From assembly GCF_900454025.1 (NCBI RefSeq), contig NZ_UGQM01000001.1:1550001-1614000 (forward strand): DNA of 64,000 bases, written 5' to 3'. The position numbers and the translations under genes are program-made. The DNA is from Mycolicibacterium gilvum. Lineage in GTDB: Bacteria; Actinomycetota; Actinomycetes; Mycobacteriales; Mycobacteriaceae. Position 1 is the stretch's first letter; the number at the start of each line of letters is the position of its first letter. This document shows, in pieces, positions 48,852 through 57,861 of the stretch. The notes below the pieces were generated by a model. The model did no database searches, was not told the DNA's origin, and worked only from the letters and a program-made list of their open reading frames with translations.

Positions 48852-50009
48852 ATGGCGAAGAGCACCATCAAGAACACCGCCAAAGTCGCCGACACCGTGC
48901 GGCCGGTGATTGCCGGAGCGAAAGAGCGGCCCCTCTGGCACGCGCTGCGGACCGTCGCCGGGCGCATCACCACGCCGCTGCTGCCCGACGACTACCTGCA
49001 GCTCGCGAACCCGCTCTGGTCCGCACGCGAGCTCCGCGGCCGCATCCTGGAGGTGCGCCGTGAGACCGTCGACTCGGCCACGCTCGTCATCAAACCCGGC
49101 TGGGGGTTCTCGTTCGACTACGAGGCCGGCCAGTACATCGGCATCGGCCTGCTCGTCGAGGGTCGCTGGCGCTGGCGCTCGTACTCGTTGACCAGCCCGC
49201 CGGCCGAGCGCCCCGCGAGAAGCGCGCGCACCATCACGATCACCGTCAAGGCGATGCCGGAAGGCTTCCTGTCGACCCACCTCGTCGGGGGTGTGGAGCC
49301 CGGCACCATCGTGAGGCTGGCCGCGCCGCAGGGCAACTTCGTGATGCCCGACCCCGCGCCGGCGTCGGTGCTGTTCCTGACCGCCGGATCGGGCATCACC
49401 CCGGTGATGTCGATGCTGCGCACGCTGGTGCGACGGGATGCGATCGGCGCCCCGGGCCACATCGTGCACGTGCACTCGGCGCCGACCGAGGCCGACATCA
49501 TGTTCGCCGCCGAACTGGCCGAGCTGGCCCGGTCCCATGAGGGCTATCGGTTGGAGCTACGGGCGACCCGTACCCAGGGCAGGCTCGATGTGGGACGACT
49601 CGACGACGTGGTGCCCGACTGGCGGGACCGTCAGACGTGGGCGTGTGGACCCGAGGCGATGCTGGAGGACGCCGAGCGCACGTGGAAGTCCGCGGGCGTG
49701 GGTGAGCGGCTGCACCAGGAACGGTTCGCGGTGTCGCGGGCGCCCGTGCACGGCAGCGGCGGCACGGTGACCTTCGCGCGGTCTGACCGGACCGTGACCG
49801 TGGACGCCGCGACCTCGCTGATGGACGCCGGGGAGGACGCCGGTGTGCAGATGCCGTTCGGGTGCCGCATGGGCATCTGCCAGTCGTGTGTCGTCGGGCT
49901 GGTCGAAGGGCACGTACGCGACCTGCGCACCGGCATCGAACACGAGCCCGGAAGCCGGGTGCAGACCTGTGTGACGGCCGCGTCGGGCGACTGCGTGCTC
50001 GACGTCTAA
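48852..50009 (+). CDS. Ferredoxin reductase-type oxidoreductase, partner of DesA3
   Basis: This 385-residue protein has a flavin domain, NAD(P) domain and C-terminal plant-type [2Fe-2S] domain. [15 protein letters not shown]; nucleotide: [19 protein letters not shown]; cluster: [19 protein letters not shown] with the four Cys (last in [11 protein letters not shown]). It is the counterpart of Rv3230c, which supplies electrons to the acyl-CoA desaturase DesA3. AGGAGCCGTC precedes the ATG. A leader of about 60 bp separates it from the operator. Confidence 0.93.
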   Translation: MAKSTIKNTAKVADTVRPVIAGAKERPLWHALRTVAGRITTPLLPDDYLQLANPLWSARELRGRILEVRRETVDSATLVIKPGWGFSFDYEAGQYIGIGLLVEGRWRWRSYSLTSPPAERPARSARTITITVKAMPEGFLSTHLVGGVEPGTIVRLAAPQGNFVMPDPAPASVLFLTAGSGITPVMSMLRTLVRRDAIGAPGHIVHVHSAPTEADIMFAAELAELARSHEGYRLELRATRTQGRLDVGRLDDVVPDWRDRQTWACGPEAMLEDAERTWKSAGVGERLHQERFAVSRAPVHGSGGTVTFARSDRTVTVDAATSLMDAGEDAGVQMPFGCRMGICQSCVVGLVEGHVRDLRTGIEHEPGSRVQTCVTAASGDCVLDV

Positions 50010-50012
50010 GGT

Positions 50013-50046
50013 TTACTGACCAGTAACCTACGGGTACGTAGGTTAC
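50013..50046 (+). promoter_or_regulatory. desA3 operator with two overlapping palindromes
   Basis: Arms GTAACCTACG (50023-50032) and CGTAGGTTAC (50037-50046) are perfect complements with a 4-nt centre. Overlapping on the left, TTACTGACCAGTAA (50013-50026) is another inverted repeat. TACGAT (50044-50049) follows as a possible -10 box and starts inside the larger palindrome, so a bound protein should block the promoter. Confidence 0.65.
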
Positions 50047-50087
50047 GATAGCGTAGGCACGGATTCCGAGTGAGAGGAGGCTGAACC

Positions 50088-51344
50088 ATGGCGATCACTG
50101 ACGTTCCCGAATTCGCGCATCTGACCGATGCGGACATCGAGAACCTGGGACGCGAATTAGACGCGATCCGCCAGGACATCGAGGACTCCCGAGGCGCGCA
50201 GGACGCGCGGTACATCCGTCGCACCATCGCGATCCAACGCGGGCTGGAAGTGGCCGGCCGTCTGATGCTGGCCGGCAGTGCCAAGCGTTCGTACTGGTGG
50301 GCAGGCACGGCGACATTGGGCGTGGCCAAGATCATCGAGAACATGGAGATCGGCCACAACGTCATGCACGGCCAGTGGGATTGGATGAACGATCCCGAGA
50401 TCCACTCCTCGTCGTGGGAGTGGGACATGAGCGGCGCCTCCAAGCACTGGCGCTTCACTCACAACTTCATGCACCACAAGTACACCAACATTCTCGGCAT
50501 GGACGACGACGTGGGCTACGGCGTCATCCGGGTCACCCGCGACCAGCGCTGGACCCCGATGAATCTGGGCAACCTGTTCTTCAACACGCTGCTCTGCGTT
50601 GCGTTCGAGTGGGGCGTCGGTCTCCAGCACTTGGAGCTCGGCAAGATCTTCAAGGGCCGCGACGACCGCAAGGCCACGATGGGCCGGGTCAAGGAGTTCG
50701 GCGTGAAGGCCGGCCAGCAGGTGGTCAAGGACTACGTCGCCTACCCGGCGATCACGTCCCTGTCCCCGCGCGCGACGTTCAAGTCGACGCTGACGGCCAA
50801 CGCGGTCGCCAACGTCATCCGCAACGTCTGGGCCAACGCGGTGATCTTCTGCGGTCACTTCCCGGACGGCGCCGAGAAGTTCACCAAGACCGACATGATC
50901 GGCGAGTCGCGGGGCCAGTGGTATCTGCGGCAGATGCTCGGCAGCGCGAACTTTGAGGGTGGCCCGCTGCTGCGGTTCATGAGCGGCAACCTCAGTCAGC
51001 AGATCGAGCACCACCTGTTCCCGGACCTTCCGAGCAACCGGTACTACGAGATCTCGCTGCGCGTGCGCGAGCTGTGCGACAAGTACGACCTGCCCTACAC
51101 CACCGGGAACTTCCTGGTGCAGTACGGCAAGTCCTGGCGCACCATCGCGAAACTGTCACTGCCGGACCGGTTCCTCAGCGACACCCGCGACGATGCGCCG
51201 GAGACGCGCAGCGAGCGGATGTTCGACGGGCTGGAGCCGACCGAGCGCAGCGGGCTGAAGTCCGCCATCGCCGCGGTGCGCAGCCGTCGTCGCGCCAAGC
51301 GCGCGCAGAAGGCAGCCGTGAAGGGTCAGGATCTCGCGGCCTAG
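50088..51344 (+). CDS. desA3: Acyl-CoA delta-9 desaturase DesA3
   Basis: DesA3 is a membrane-bound di-iron desaturase making oleoyl-CoA from stearoyl-CoA. The 418-residue protein has His boxes HNVMHGQWDW, HNFMHHKYTN and QQIEHHLFPD, the signature of fatty acid desaturases. A soluble N terminus precedes a hydrophobic region (SYWWAGTATLGVAKI); the C terminus is basic. GAGAGGAGG is about 10 nt before the ATG. The reductase gene at 48852-50009 supplies its electrons, and both share an operator motif. A terminator follows. Confidence 0.95.
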   Translation: MAITDVPEFAHLTDADIENLGRELDAIRQDIEDSRGAQDARYIRRTIAIQRGLEVAGRLMLAGSAKRSYWWAGTATLGVAKIIENMEIGHNVMHGQWDWMNDPEIHSSSWEWDMSGASKHWRFTHNFMHHKYTNILGMDDDVGYGVIRVTRDQRWTPMNLGNLFFNTLLCVAFEWGVGLQHLELGKIFKGRDDRKATMGRVKEFGVKAGQQVVKDYVAYPAITSLSPRATFKSTLTANAVANVIRNVWANAVIFCGHFPDGAEKFTKTDMIGESRGQWYLRQMLGSANFEGGPLLRFMSGNLSQQIEHHLFPDLPSNRYYEISLRVRELCDKYDLPYTTGNFLVQYGKSWRTIAKLSLPDRFLSDTRDDAPETRSERMFDGLEPTERSGLKSAIAAVRSRRRAKRAQKAAVKGQDLAA

Positions 51345-51351
51345 AAGTACT

Positions 51352-51411
51352 TTGAGGCTGCGCTGAGGGTCGGTTCCGCTTTCCGACCTTCGGCGCAGCC
51401 TCAATTTCTTT
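51352..51411 (+). terminator. Terminator after desA3
   Basis: TTGAGGCTGCGC (51352-51363) pairs exactly with GCGCAGCCTCAA (51393-51404), enclosing a smaller GGTCGG/CCGACC hairpin, and runs into TTTCTTT. The T-rich tail makes it a rho-independent terminator for the plus strand. Confidence 0.85.
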
Positions 51412-51466
51412 CGCGATTCGGGTGTAGTTCGTCAACGTCAGACTGACCAACTACACCCGAATCGCG
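51412..51466. repeat. Long perfect palindromic hairpin between desA3 and aldo-keto reductase
   Basis: CGCGATTCGGGTGTAGTT (51412-51429) and AACTACACCCGAATCGCG (51449-51466) are perfect 18-bp complements. The 19-nt loop holds a further GTCA/TGAC pairing. Neither strand has a T run after the stem, so it is not a standard terminator. It lies directly after the desA3 terminator and 13 bp from the aldo-keto reductase stop. Confidence 0.8.
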
Positions 51467-51479
51467 TGGTGTGCTGGCG

Positions 51480-52328
51480 CTAGCTCGGCACGTAGTCGAA
51501 CGTGTCGGGATTCGGGCCGATCCGCCCGGCCTCACCCTTGTCCAGGCCTGAGACGGCGTCGAAGTCCTCCGCGCCGAGCTCGAAGTCGAACAGTGCGAAG
51601 TTGTCCTTGATCCGTTGCAGCGTCACCGATTTCGGGAAGACGATGTCGCCGCGCTGGATGTGCCACCGCAGCACCACCTGCGCCGGCGTCTTGCCGGTCG
51701 CCTCGGCGATGCGGGTGACGACCGGATCGTCGAGAACCTTGCCCTGCGCGATGGGGGACCACGCCTCGGTCGCGATGCCGTGCTCCGTGCCGTAGGCGCG
51801 CACCTCGTCGTTGGCGAAGTACGGGTGCACCTCGATCTGGTTGACCGCGGGCACCGTGTCGGTCTCGTCGGCCAGCCGCTGCAGGTGAGCCACCTGGAAG
51901 TTCGACACCCCGATGCTGCGGGCGCGCCCGTCCTTCGTGAACTCCTCCAAGGTCTTCCACGTCGAGACGAAGTCGCCGTCATACAGCGTGGGCAGCGGCC
52001 AGTGGATCAGAAACAGGTCGACGTAGTCGAATTCGAGCGCCTTGAGGGTTTCGTCGAAGGCACGGCGGGCGTCCTCCGGCGTGTGGAAACCGTTGTTCAG
52101 CTTGCTCGTAACGAAGACATCGCCCCGGTCGATGCCGGAGTTGCGGATGCCCTGACCGACACCCTTCTCGTTCTGGTACATCTGCGCGGTGTCGATGTGG
52201 CGGTAGCCCACCTCCAGCGCCTGCCGCACCACATCGGCGGTGTCCTCGGGCGAGATCTGGTACACACCGAATCCCAGCTGCGGGATGCTCGCGCCGTCGT
52301 TCAGTTCGATCGCGGGTACGTGTGTCAA
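51480..52328 (-). CDS. Aldo/keto reductase
   Basis: This 282-residue NADPH-dependent reductase is of the AKR5-like type; M. tuberculosis Rv2971 has, as I recall, the same length. The catalytic tetrad is visible: Asp and Tyr in HIDTAQMYQNE, Lys in VTSKLNNGF, His in FLIHWPLP. RSIGVSNFQVAHL and KSVTLQRIKDN form the cofactor-binding part. The start is a TTG at 52328: AAGGAGG lies 6 nt upstream, and no ATG or GTG is near the conserved THVPAIELNDGASIPQLGFG. The physiological substrate is not known; dicarbonyl detoxification is likely. Confidence 0.92.
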   Translation of the reverse strand: MTHVPAIELNDGASIPQLGFGVYQISPEDTADVVRQALEVGYRHIDTAQMYQNEKGVGQGIRNSGIDRGDVFVTSKLNNGFHTPEDARRAFDETLKALEFDYVDLFLIHWPLPTLYDGDFVSTWKTLEEFTKDGRARSIGVSNFQVAHLQRLADETDTVPAVNQIEVHPYFANDEVRAYGTEHGIATEAWSPIAQGKVLDDPVVTRIAEATGKTPAQVVLRWHIQRGDIVFPKSVTLQRIKDNFALFDFELGAEDFDAVSGLDKGEAGRIGPNPDTFDYVPS

Positions 52329-52399
52329 CTTGTTCCTCCTTGTCGTCGGCGACAGCGTGCCCTTCCGGTCACCGCTGCAAACCCGTTGTGACGCCGATG

Positions 52400-53380
52400 T
52401 CAGCTCTCCCGCAGCGCAGCCAGGAGTCGGCGGGCTGCGTGCACGCGGCCCTCGGCCGCGCCGGTCAGCGCATCGAGTGCGCAGCCCGGGTCCGCCGGCG
52501 GGCCCATGTGGCCGCAGCCGCGCGGACAGCCGTCGATCGCGTCGGCGAGATCGGAGAAGGCCATCACCACGTCGTCGGGTGCGATGTGCGCCAGGCCGAA
52601 CGACCGGATACCCGGCGTGTCGACCACCCACCCGCCGTGGAGCAGGGGCAACGCCACCGACTGCGTCGAGGTGTGCCGACCCCGGCCGATGTCGGTCACC
52701 GCACCCGTGGCCCGATCAGCCTCGGGGACAAGACGATTGACCAAGGTCGACTTTCCGACACCGGAGTGGCCCAGTAGTGCGGTGACCTTGTTGGCCAGCA
52801 GCGCGTCCACCGTCTCCAGCGCATCGTCGCGGCCCGCGGTGAGGACCGTCAGGTCGAGGTCGCGGAACTGCTCGGCGAACGGTTCGGCGGGTGCCAGGTC
52901 GGTCTTGGTGAGGCACAGGATCGGGACGAGCCCGCCGGCGTAGGCCGCGATCAGCGCCCGCTCGACCAGGCCGGTGCGCGGTGGCGGGTCGGCCAGGGCC
53001 ACCACGATCAACAGCTGATCGGCGTTGGCGACGACGACGCGCTCGGTCGGATCGGTGTCATCGGCGGTGCGCCGCAGGACAGTTCGTCGTTCACCGCGGC
53101 GCACGATGCGCGCCAGCGTGTCGGTGCGGCCGGACAGGTCGCCGACGATGTCGACGTCGTCGCCGACGACGATCGGGGTGCGGCCGAGCTCGCGGGCCCG
53201 CATCGCCGTGACGCGGCGCCCGGGATCGTTGCCGAGCACGCATCCCCACCGGCCCCGATCGACCGTGACCACCATCGCGTGTTCGGCGTCGGCGTGCACG
53301 GGGCGGGTCTTGGTCCGCGGACGCGAGCCGCGTCCGGGGCGCACCCGGACATCGGTCTCGTCGTACTCGCGGGGACTCAA
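52400..53380 (-). CDS. rsgA: Ribosome small-subunit GTPase RsgA
   Basis: RsgA is a circularly permuted GTPase in late 30S maturation. The 326-residue protein has an OB fold first, then the G motifs in permuted order: G4 CLTKTDL, G1 [14 protein letters not shown]3 [12 protein letters not shown] zinc knuckle [16 protein letters not shown] closes it. The start is a TTG at 53380 overlapping the aroA stop as TTGA; there is no ATG or GTG nearby, so translation is probably coupled to aroA. Confidence 0.93.
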   Translation of the reverse strand: MSPREYDETDVRVRPGRGSRPRTKTRPVHADAEHAMVVTVDRGRWGCVLGNDPGRRVTAMRARELGRTPIVVGDDVDIVGDLSGRTDTLARIVRRGERRTVLRRTADDTDPTERVVVANADQLLIVVALADPPPRTGLVERALIAAYAGGLVPILCLTKTDLAPAEPFAEQFRDLDLTVLTAGRDDALETVDALLANKVTALLGHSGVGKSTLVNRLVPEADRATGAVTDIGRGRHTSTQSVALPLLHGGWVVDTPGIRSFGLAHIAPDDVVMAFSDLADAIDGCPRGCGHMGPPADPGCALDALTGAAEGRVHAARRLLAALRES

Positions 53381-54708
53381 CGGCCCGGGGTCTCCCTCGC
53401 CGAGGGGCCCTGCTGCAGGTCGTCGGTCTGCCCGCCGAGCATGTCGGCCCACAGCTGCGGAAAGTCCGGGAGGGTCTTGGCGGTCGTGCCGATGTCCTCG
53501 ACCTCGATCCCGGGTACCCGCAGCCCGATGATCGCGCCCGCGGTGGCCATCCGGTGGTCGGCGTAGGAGGACCAGGTGCCGCCGTGCATCTCGCGCGCCG
53601 TGATCACCAGACCGTCCTCGGTCTCTTCGCACTGGCCGCCGATGCCGTTGATCTCGGTGCTCAGCGCCGCCAACCGGTCGGTCTCGTGCCCTCGCAGATG
53701 GGCGATGCCGCGCAGCCGCGACACCGAGCCGGGATCGGAGAGCGCGGCCATCGCCGCGACCGACGGGGCGAGCTCGCCGACATCACGCAGATCCACGTCG
53801 ATGCCACCGTAGTTCGTCGCACCCTGGACTTCGAGGTACGAACTACCCTTGCGCACTTCGCCATTGAGGCCGGCGAGGATTTTCAGGATGGTGTCGGCGG
53901 GCTGGATGCTCACCGTCGGCCACCCGGTGATGCGCACCGCGCCCCCGCTCACCACGGCGGCCGCCAGGAACGGGACCGAATTCGACAGGTCCGGCTCGAT
54001 GACCCAGTCCCGCGCCCCGATGGGGCCCGGCGACACCCGCCACCGGTCCGGCGCCGAGTCGTCGACCTCCACTCCGGCGTCGCGCAGCATCGACACCGTC
54101 ATCGCGATGTGCGGGGCCGAGGGCACGGAGTCGCCGGTGTGCACGATCGTCAGGCCGTCGGTGAACGCGGCGCCGGACAGCAACAGCCCGGACACGAACT
54201 GCGACGAACCCGACGCGTCGATCTCGACCGTCCCGCCCGCGACCGTTCCCGTGCCGCGCACCGCGAACGGCAACCCGTCGCCGTCGATGTCGACGCCGAG
54301 CGTGCGCAGGCCGTCCAACAGAGGGGCGATCGGGCGGGACCGCGCCTGCTCGTCGCCGTCGAAGGTGACGGTCTGTGCGCTCAGCGCGGCGATCGGCGGC
54401 ACGAACCTCAGCACGGTCCCGGCGAGCCCGCAGTCCACCCGGGCCTCGGCCGCTGGGGCGAGCGTCCCGCTGACCGTGAGGTCGGCGGGATCGCTGTCGG
54501 AGGCCGCGACCGACAGGCCGAGCGTCTCCAGCGCGCCGATCATCAGGTCGGTGTCGCGGCTGCGCAACGCACCGCTGATGCGCGACGAGCCTTCCCGCGC
54601 GGCCAGCGCCGCGAGCACCAGCGCGCGGTTGGTCTGCGATTTCGAGCCGGGCACGGTGACGGTCGCGTGGACGGGGGTCGCGGTCGACGGGGCCGGCCAG
54701 TTGCTCAC
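53377..54708 (-). CDS. aroA: 3-phosphoshikimate 1-carboxyvinyltransferase (EPSP synthase)
   Basis: AroA joins PEP to shikimate-3-phosphate in aromatic amino acid synthesis. Class I motifs: [41 protein letters not shown] and [17 protein letters not shown]. From the GTG at 54708 (VSNWPAP) it is 443 residues; an ATG 9 nt upstream is the alternative. CAGAAT (54721-54716) lies 7 nt before the GTG, as for leaderless mRNA. It is divergent from the SRAP gene by 45 bp, and its stop overlaps rsgA. Confidence 0.95.
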   Translation of the reverse strand: MSNWPAPSTATPVHATVTVPGSKSQTNRALVLAALAAREGSSRISGALRSRDTDLMIGALETLGLSVAASDSDPADLTVSGTLAPAAEARVDCGLAGTVLRFVPPIAALSAQTVTFDGDEQARSRPIAPLLDGLRTLGVDIDGDGLPFAVRGTGTVAGGTVEIDASGSSQFVSGLLLSGAAFTDGLTIVHTGDSVPSAPHIAMTVSMLRDAGVEVDDSAPDRWRVSPGPIGARDWVIEPDLSNSVPFLAAAVVSGGAVRITGWPTVSIQPADTILKILAGLNGEVRKGSSYLEVQGATNYGGIDVDLRDVGELAPSVAAMAALSDPGSVSRLRGIAHLRGHETDRLAALSTEINGIGGQCEETEDGLVITAREMHGGTWSSYADHRMATAGAIIGLRVPGIEVEDIGTTAKTLPDFPQLWADMLGGQTDDLQQGPSARETPGR

Positions 54709-54753
54709 ACCGACCATTCTGGCCTGTCGGGACTTTCTGCCACCATGGGGTTC

Positions 54754-55539
54754 ATGTGCGGGCGATTCGCGGTGACCACCGATCCGGCGTTACTGGCCGA
54801 AAAGATCAAGGCCATCGACGAGAGCACGGCGGCGTCGAAGGACCGGCCGACGGCCGACTACCCGACGGCCAACTACCCCACTGCCAACTACAACGTCGCG
54901 CCGACCACCACGGTCGCCACGGTGGTCAAACGGCACAGCGAGCCGGAGGACGAGTCGACGCGCCGGGTGCGGTTGATGCGCTGGGGTCTGGTGCCGCCGT
55001 GGGTAAAGGCCGGCGAGGACGGTGGGCCCGACACCAAGAGCGGCCCCCTGCTCATCAACGCGCGATCGGACAAGGTGACCTCGTCGCCGGCGTTCCGCAG
55101 CTCCGCGAAGACGAAGCGCTGCCTGGTGCCGATGGACGGCTGGTACGAGTGGAAGGGCACCAAGGGCGCGAAGACGCCGTACTACATGTATGCGGGCGAC
55201 GGGGAACCGCTGTTCATGGCGGGGCTGTGGACCACCTGGCGCCCCAAGGACGCGCCGAAAGGTGCCAAGCCGCTGTTGAGCTGCACGATCATCACCACCG
55301 ACGCGGCCGCGCAGCTCGCCGACATCCACGACCGGATGCCGTTGACGATCAGCGAGCCCGACTGGGACCGCTGGCTCGACCCCGATGCGCCGATCGATGA
55401 GGGGCTGCTGCGCGGGCACGGCGACCTGGACCGCATCGAGATCCGCGAGGTGTCGAGGCTGGTGAACAGTGTCCGCAACAACGGGCCCGAGCTCATCGAG
55501 CCGGTCACGCCGCAGGCCGAACAGGGCACGTTGCTGTGA
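54754..55539 (+). CDS. SRAP-domain DNA-protein crosslink protein (YedK/HMCES-like)
   Basis: SRAP proteins form a covalent thiazolidine crosslink with abasic sites in single-stranded DNA through Cys2. The ATG at 54754 puts Cys at position 2 ([10 protein letters not shown]), which decides the start over ATG 54745. NVAPT carries the Asn, DGWYEWKG the Glu and DIHDRMP the His of the active site. The 261 residues are longer than E. coli YedK. Just before NVAPT there are three tandem copies of a PTA(D/N)Y unit (54847-54891). The next gene overlaps its stop by 4 nt. Confidence 0.92.
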   Translation: MCGRFAVTTDPALLAEKIKAIDESTAASKDRPTADYPTANYPTANYNVAPTTTVATVVKRHSEPEDESTRRVRLMRWGLVPPWVKAGEDGGPDTKSGPLLINARSDKVTSSPAFRSSAKTKRCLVPMDGWYEWKGTKGAKTPYYMYAGDGEPLFMAGLWTTWRPKDAPKGAKPLLSCTIITTDAAAQLADIHDRMPLTISEPDWDRWLDPDAPIDEGLLRGHGDLDRIEIREVSRLVNSVRNNGPELIEPVTPQAEQGTLL

Positions 55540-57044
55540 CCGGACCGCTGCACGCGGGCTCCGTCGTCGACGCGATCGCGGCCGACATGCGGTCGGCGAA
55601 CTACACCACCGACGGCGTCGCTGATCTTCTCGGCGCCGACGCGGGCGCGGCGTTCAGCCGGGGGCTGTGGTGGTCGGCGTTGCGCGCCACCGACCGGGCC
55701 GCGGCGGACCGGGAACGCCTCGCCACGCTGATCCGGTTGTTCCTGCTCGGCACCGAGGAGGCCCAGGACCGGGTGGCGCTCGCCGTCCCCACTTCCGACG
55801 TCGACGCGCTGATCGACAACGGGGTGCTGGAGCAGACCCCCGACGGTGCGTTGCGGGCCGCGTTGGACATCCGCCCGACCAGCGACGGAGCCGCCGACTT
55901 TCTGGTGGTCTCCGACCAGGACGCCGCGCTGCGCGCCGGCCCGGTGCGGCGCGACCACGTCCTGGGCATCGGGGGAGCGTCGGTCTCACTCGCCCACGCC
56001 GTGGTCCGCGATCCGGTCGGGCGTGCCCTCGATCTCGGCATTGGCTGCGGGATCCAGGCGCTGCACCTCGAGGCGCACTGCGACGAGATCGTCGCGACCG
56101 ACACCAACCCGAGGGCGCTGGCGCTGGCCGCCGCGACCGCGCGGCTCAACGGGATGTCGTGGGATCTGCGGTGCGGCAGCATGTTCGAGCCCGTCGCCGG
56201 GGAACGCTTCGACCTCATCGTGTCCAATCCGCCGTTCGTGGTGGGCACCGGGTCACTGGACTACATCTACCGCGACTCGGGCATGGCCGGAGACGGCCTG
56301 TGCCAGAACCTGATCGCACAGGTCCGCGATCACCTCCGTCCCGGCGGCACTGCTCAGATCATGGCGAACTGGATCGTGCGCGACCCGCAGAACTGGCAGG
56401 AGCGTGTCCACGGGTGGCTGGCGGACACCGGTCTGCACGCCTGGGTGGTGCAGCGCGAGTTCGCCGATCCGGTCAGCTACGTGTCGTTGTGGACCTCGGA
56501 TGCGGGGGAGTCGCCGGAACAGGCCGCGCGCCGTGGGGGCGAGTGGCTGGACTGGTTCGACGCCGAGGGCATCGCCGGGGTCGGAATGGGCATGATCACC
56601 CTGCGCGCCCCGCGCGACGGCGAAACCCGTTCGCCCGACCAGGTCGTCGAGGAGATCACCGGCGCCGGCGAGGCGCTGACCGGTCCTGAGGTCGGCGCGT
56701 TCTTCGCTCGCCGCGAGTATCTGGACCGCACCGGCGACGAGCAGCTTCTCGCTGCGAAGCTGTCTACAGCCCCGGTCTTCCTGGAGGAGCAGTCGCTCCC
56801 GGGCCCGGACGGGTGGCAGGTGGTCGGGTCCGCGGTTCGCCGCCCCGGCGGCCCAGCGGCGGTGATCGGCGTCGACGAGGTGTCGCGCGCACTGTTCGCG
56901 GGCTGCCGCGGCGAGGTGCCGCTCGGAACATTGATCGAGCTGCTGGCCGGCTACCACGGGGTCGATGCGGACGCGCTGGCCGACGCGGCCATGCCGGTGG
57001 TCCGCGAGGCGATCGGACGCGGCATCCTTTATGAGGCCGGGTGA
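55536..57044 (+). CDS. Class I methyltransferase with N-terminal DUF7059
   Basis: This 502-residue protein has an N-terminal region of about 130 residues of the DUF7059 type, then a SAM-binding core: ALDLGIGCGIQALHLEAHCD with DxGxGxG-like motif I, and SNPPFVVGTG, the (N/D)PP(Y/F) motif of N- or Q-methyltransferases such as RsmC and PrmC. The C-terminal 170 residues are an actinobacterial extension. Its substrate is unknown; RNA or protein glutamine are possible. The GTG overlaps the SRAP stop (GTGA). Confidence 0.85.
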   Translation: MTGPLHAGSVVDAIAADMRSANYTTDGVADLLGADAGAAFSRGLWWSALRATDRAAADRERLATLIRLFLLGTEEAQDRVALAVPTSDVDALIDNGVLEQTPDGALRAALDIRPTSDGAADFLVVSDQDAALRAGPVRRDHVLGIGGASVSLAHAVVRDPVGRALDLGIGCGIQALHLEAHCDEIVATDTNPRALALAAATARLNGMSWDLRCGSMFEPVAGERFDLIVSNPPFVVGTGSLDYIYRDSGMAGDGLCQNLIAQVRDHLRPGGTAQIMANWIVRDPQNWQERVHGWLADTGLHAWVVQREFADPVSYVSLWTSDAGESPEQAARRGGEWLDWFDAEGIAGVGMGMITLRAPRDGETRSPDQVVEEITGAGEALTGPEVGAFFARREYLDRTGDEQLLAAKLSTAPVFLEEQSLPGPDGWQVVGSAVRRPGGPAAVIGVDEVSRALFAGCRGEVPLGTLIELLAGYHGVDADALADAAMPVVREAIGRGILYEAG

Positions 57045-57048
57045 GTTC

Positions 57049-57828
57049 TCAGCCACGCAGCGTCGCGGTGACCACGACGTAGGGCGACAGGAACGCGACG
57101 GACCCGGACGGCTCCAGGTGGGGCCGCAGCGCATCCTCGAATTCCGCTGCGAGACGCGCACGTTGCGATGAATCCGCCCGACGGAAGGTCTCGACGTGCA
57201 TCGGTGATTCCGAGGTGAGGAAGCGCATCGCCGCGGTCATCGATTCGAACTCCCACCGATGATCGCCGCGGCGGACGTCGACACCGTCGAACTGCGAGCC
57301 CAGTCGCTCGGTCAGGACGGCTTCGTCACCCCACTGATCGGGGGAGAACGTCGAGGTCGCCGGCGGTCCGAGCACAGCGAGCACCGGGTCGAACAGGGGG
57401 TTGCTCACGCTGCGGACCCACGACGAAAAGGCGAACACGCCACCGGGTTTGAGCAACCGGGCGACCTCGGCGACCTGCCGTGCGGGTTCGACGAAGATGA
57501 TGCCCATGTTGGACACCGCCGCGTCGAACGACGTCGCGGGCAGGCCGGTGTCCGAGGCGTCGCCGGTGCGCCAGCGCACCGCGGCGGCGCCGTCGCGTTC
57601 GGCGGCGATGGCGATCAGCTCCGGTGTGATGTCGACGCCCGTCACCCGGGCGCCGCGCGCCGCGGCGTCGAGAGCCGCGCTGCCGGTGCCGCACGCGAGG
57701 TCGACGACGGCCGCATCGCGCAGCGGTCGGCGAGCGTCGGCGGCGTCGACGACCTCACGGGCGATCGGGGCGATGCGGTCGCCGACCGCGTCGTAGCGTC
57801 CGGCGGACCAGAATGTCGAGGAGGTCAC
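57049..57828 (-). CDS. SAM-dependent methyltransferase (UbiE-like)
   Basis: This 259-residue protein has motif I VVDLACGTGSAALDAAARGA, VTGVDITPELIAIA, motif II FDAAVSNMGIIFVEP and motif III LLKPGGVFAFSSWV. The fold is that of UbiE/COQ5-type small-molecule methyltransferases. GTG start, no clear ribosome binding site. It converges with the previous methyltransferase with 4 bp between. No operon partner points to a substrate. Confidence 0.87.
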   Translation of the reverse strand: MTSSTFWSAGRYDAVGDRIAPIAREVVDAADARRPLRDAAVVDLACGTGSAALDAAARGARVTGVDITPELIAIAAERDGAAAVRWRTGDASDTGLPATSFDAAVSNMGIIFVEPARQVAEVARLLKPGGVFAFSSWVRSVSNPLFDPVLAVLGPPATSTFSPDQWGDEAVLTERLGSQFDGVDVRRGDHRWEFESMTAAMRFLTSESPMHVETFRRADSSQRARLAAEFEDALRPHLEPSGSVAFLSPYVVVTATLRG

Positions 57829-57861
57829 GGGCCCAGCGTGCCACGGCCGGCGCGCACCGGG

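Noticed and set aside
51412..51440. tRNA-like string (TCGGGTGTAGTT) near desA3
   Set aside because: No acceptor stem, anticodon arm or T-arm; the sequence is one half of a perfect palindrome.
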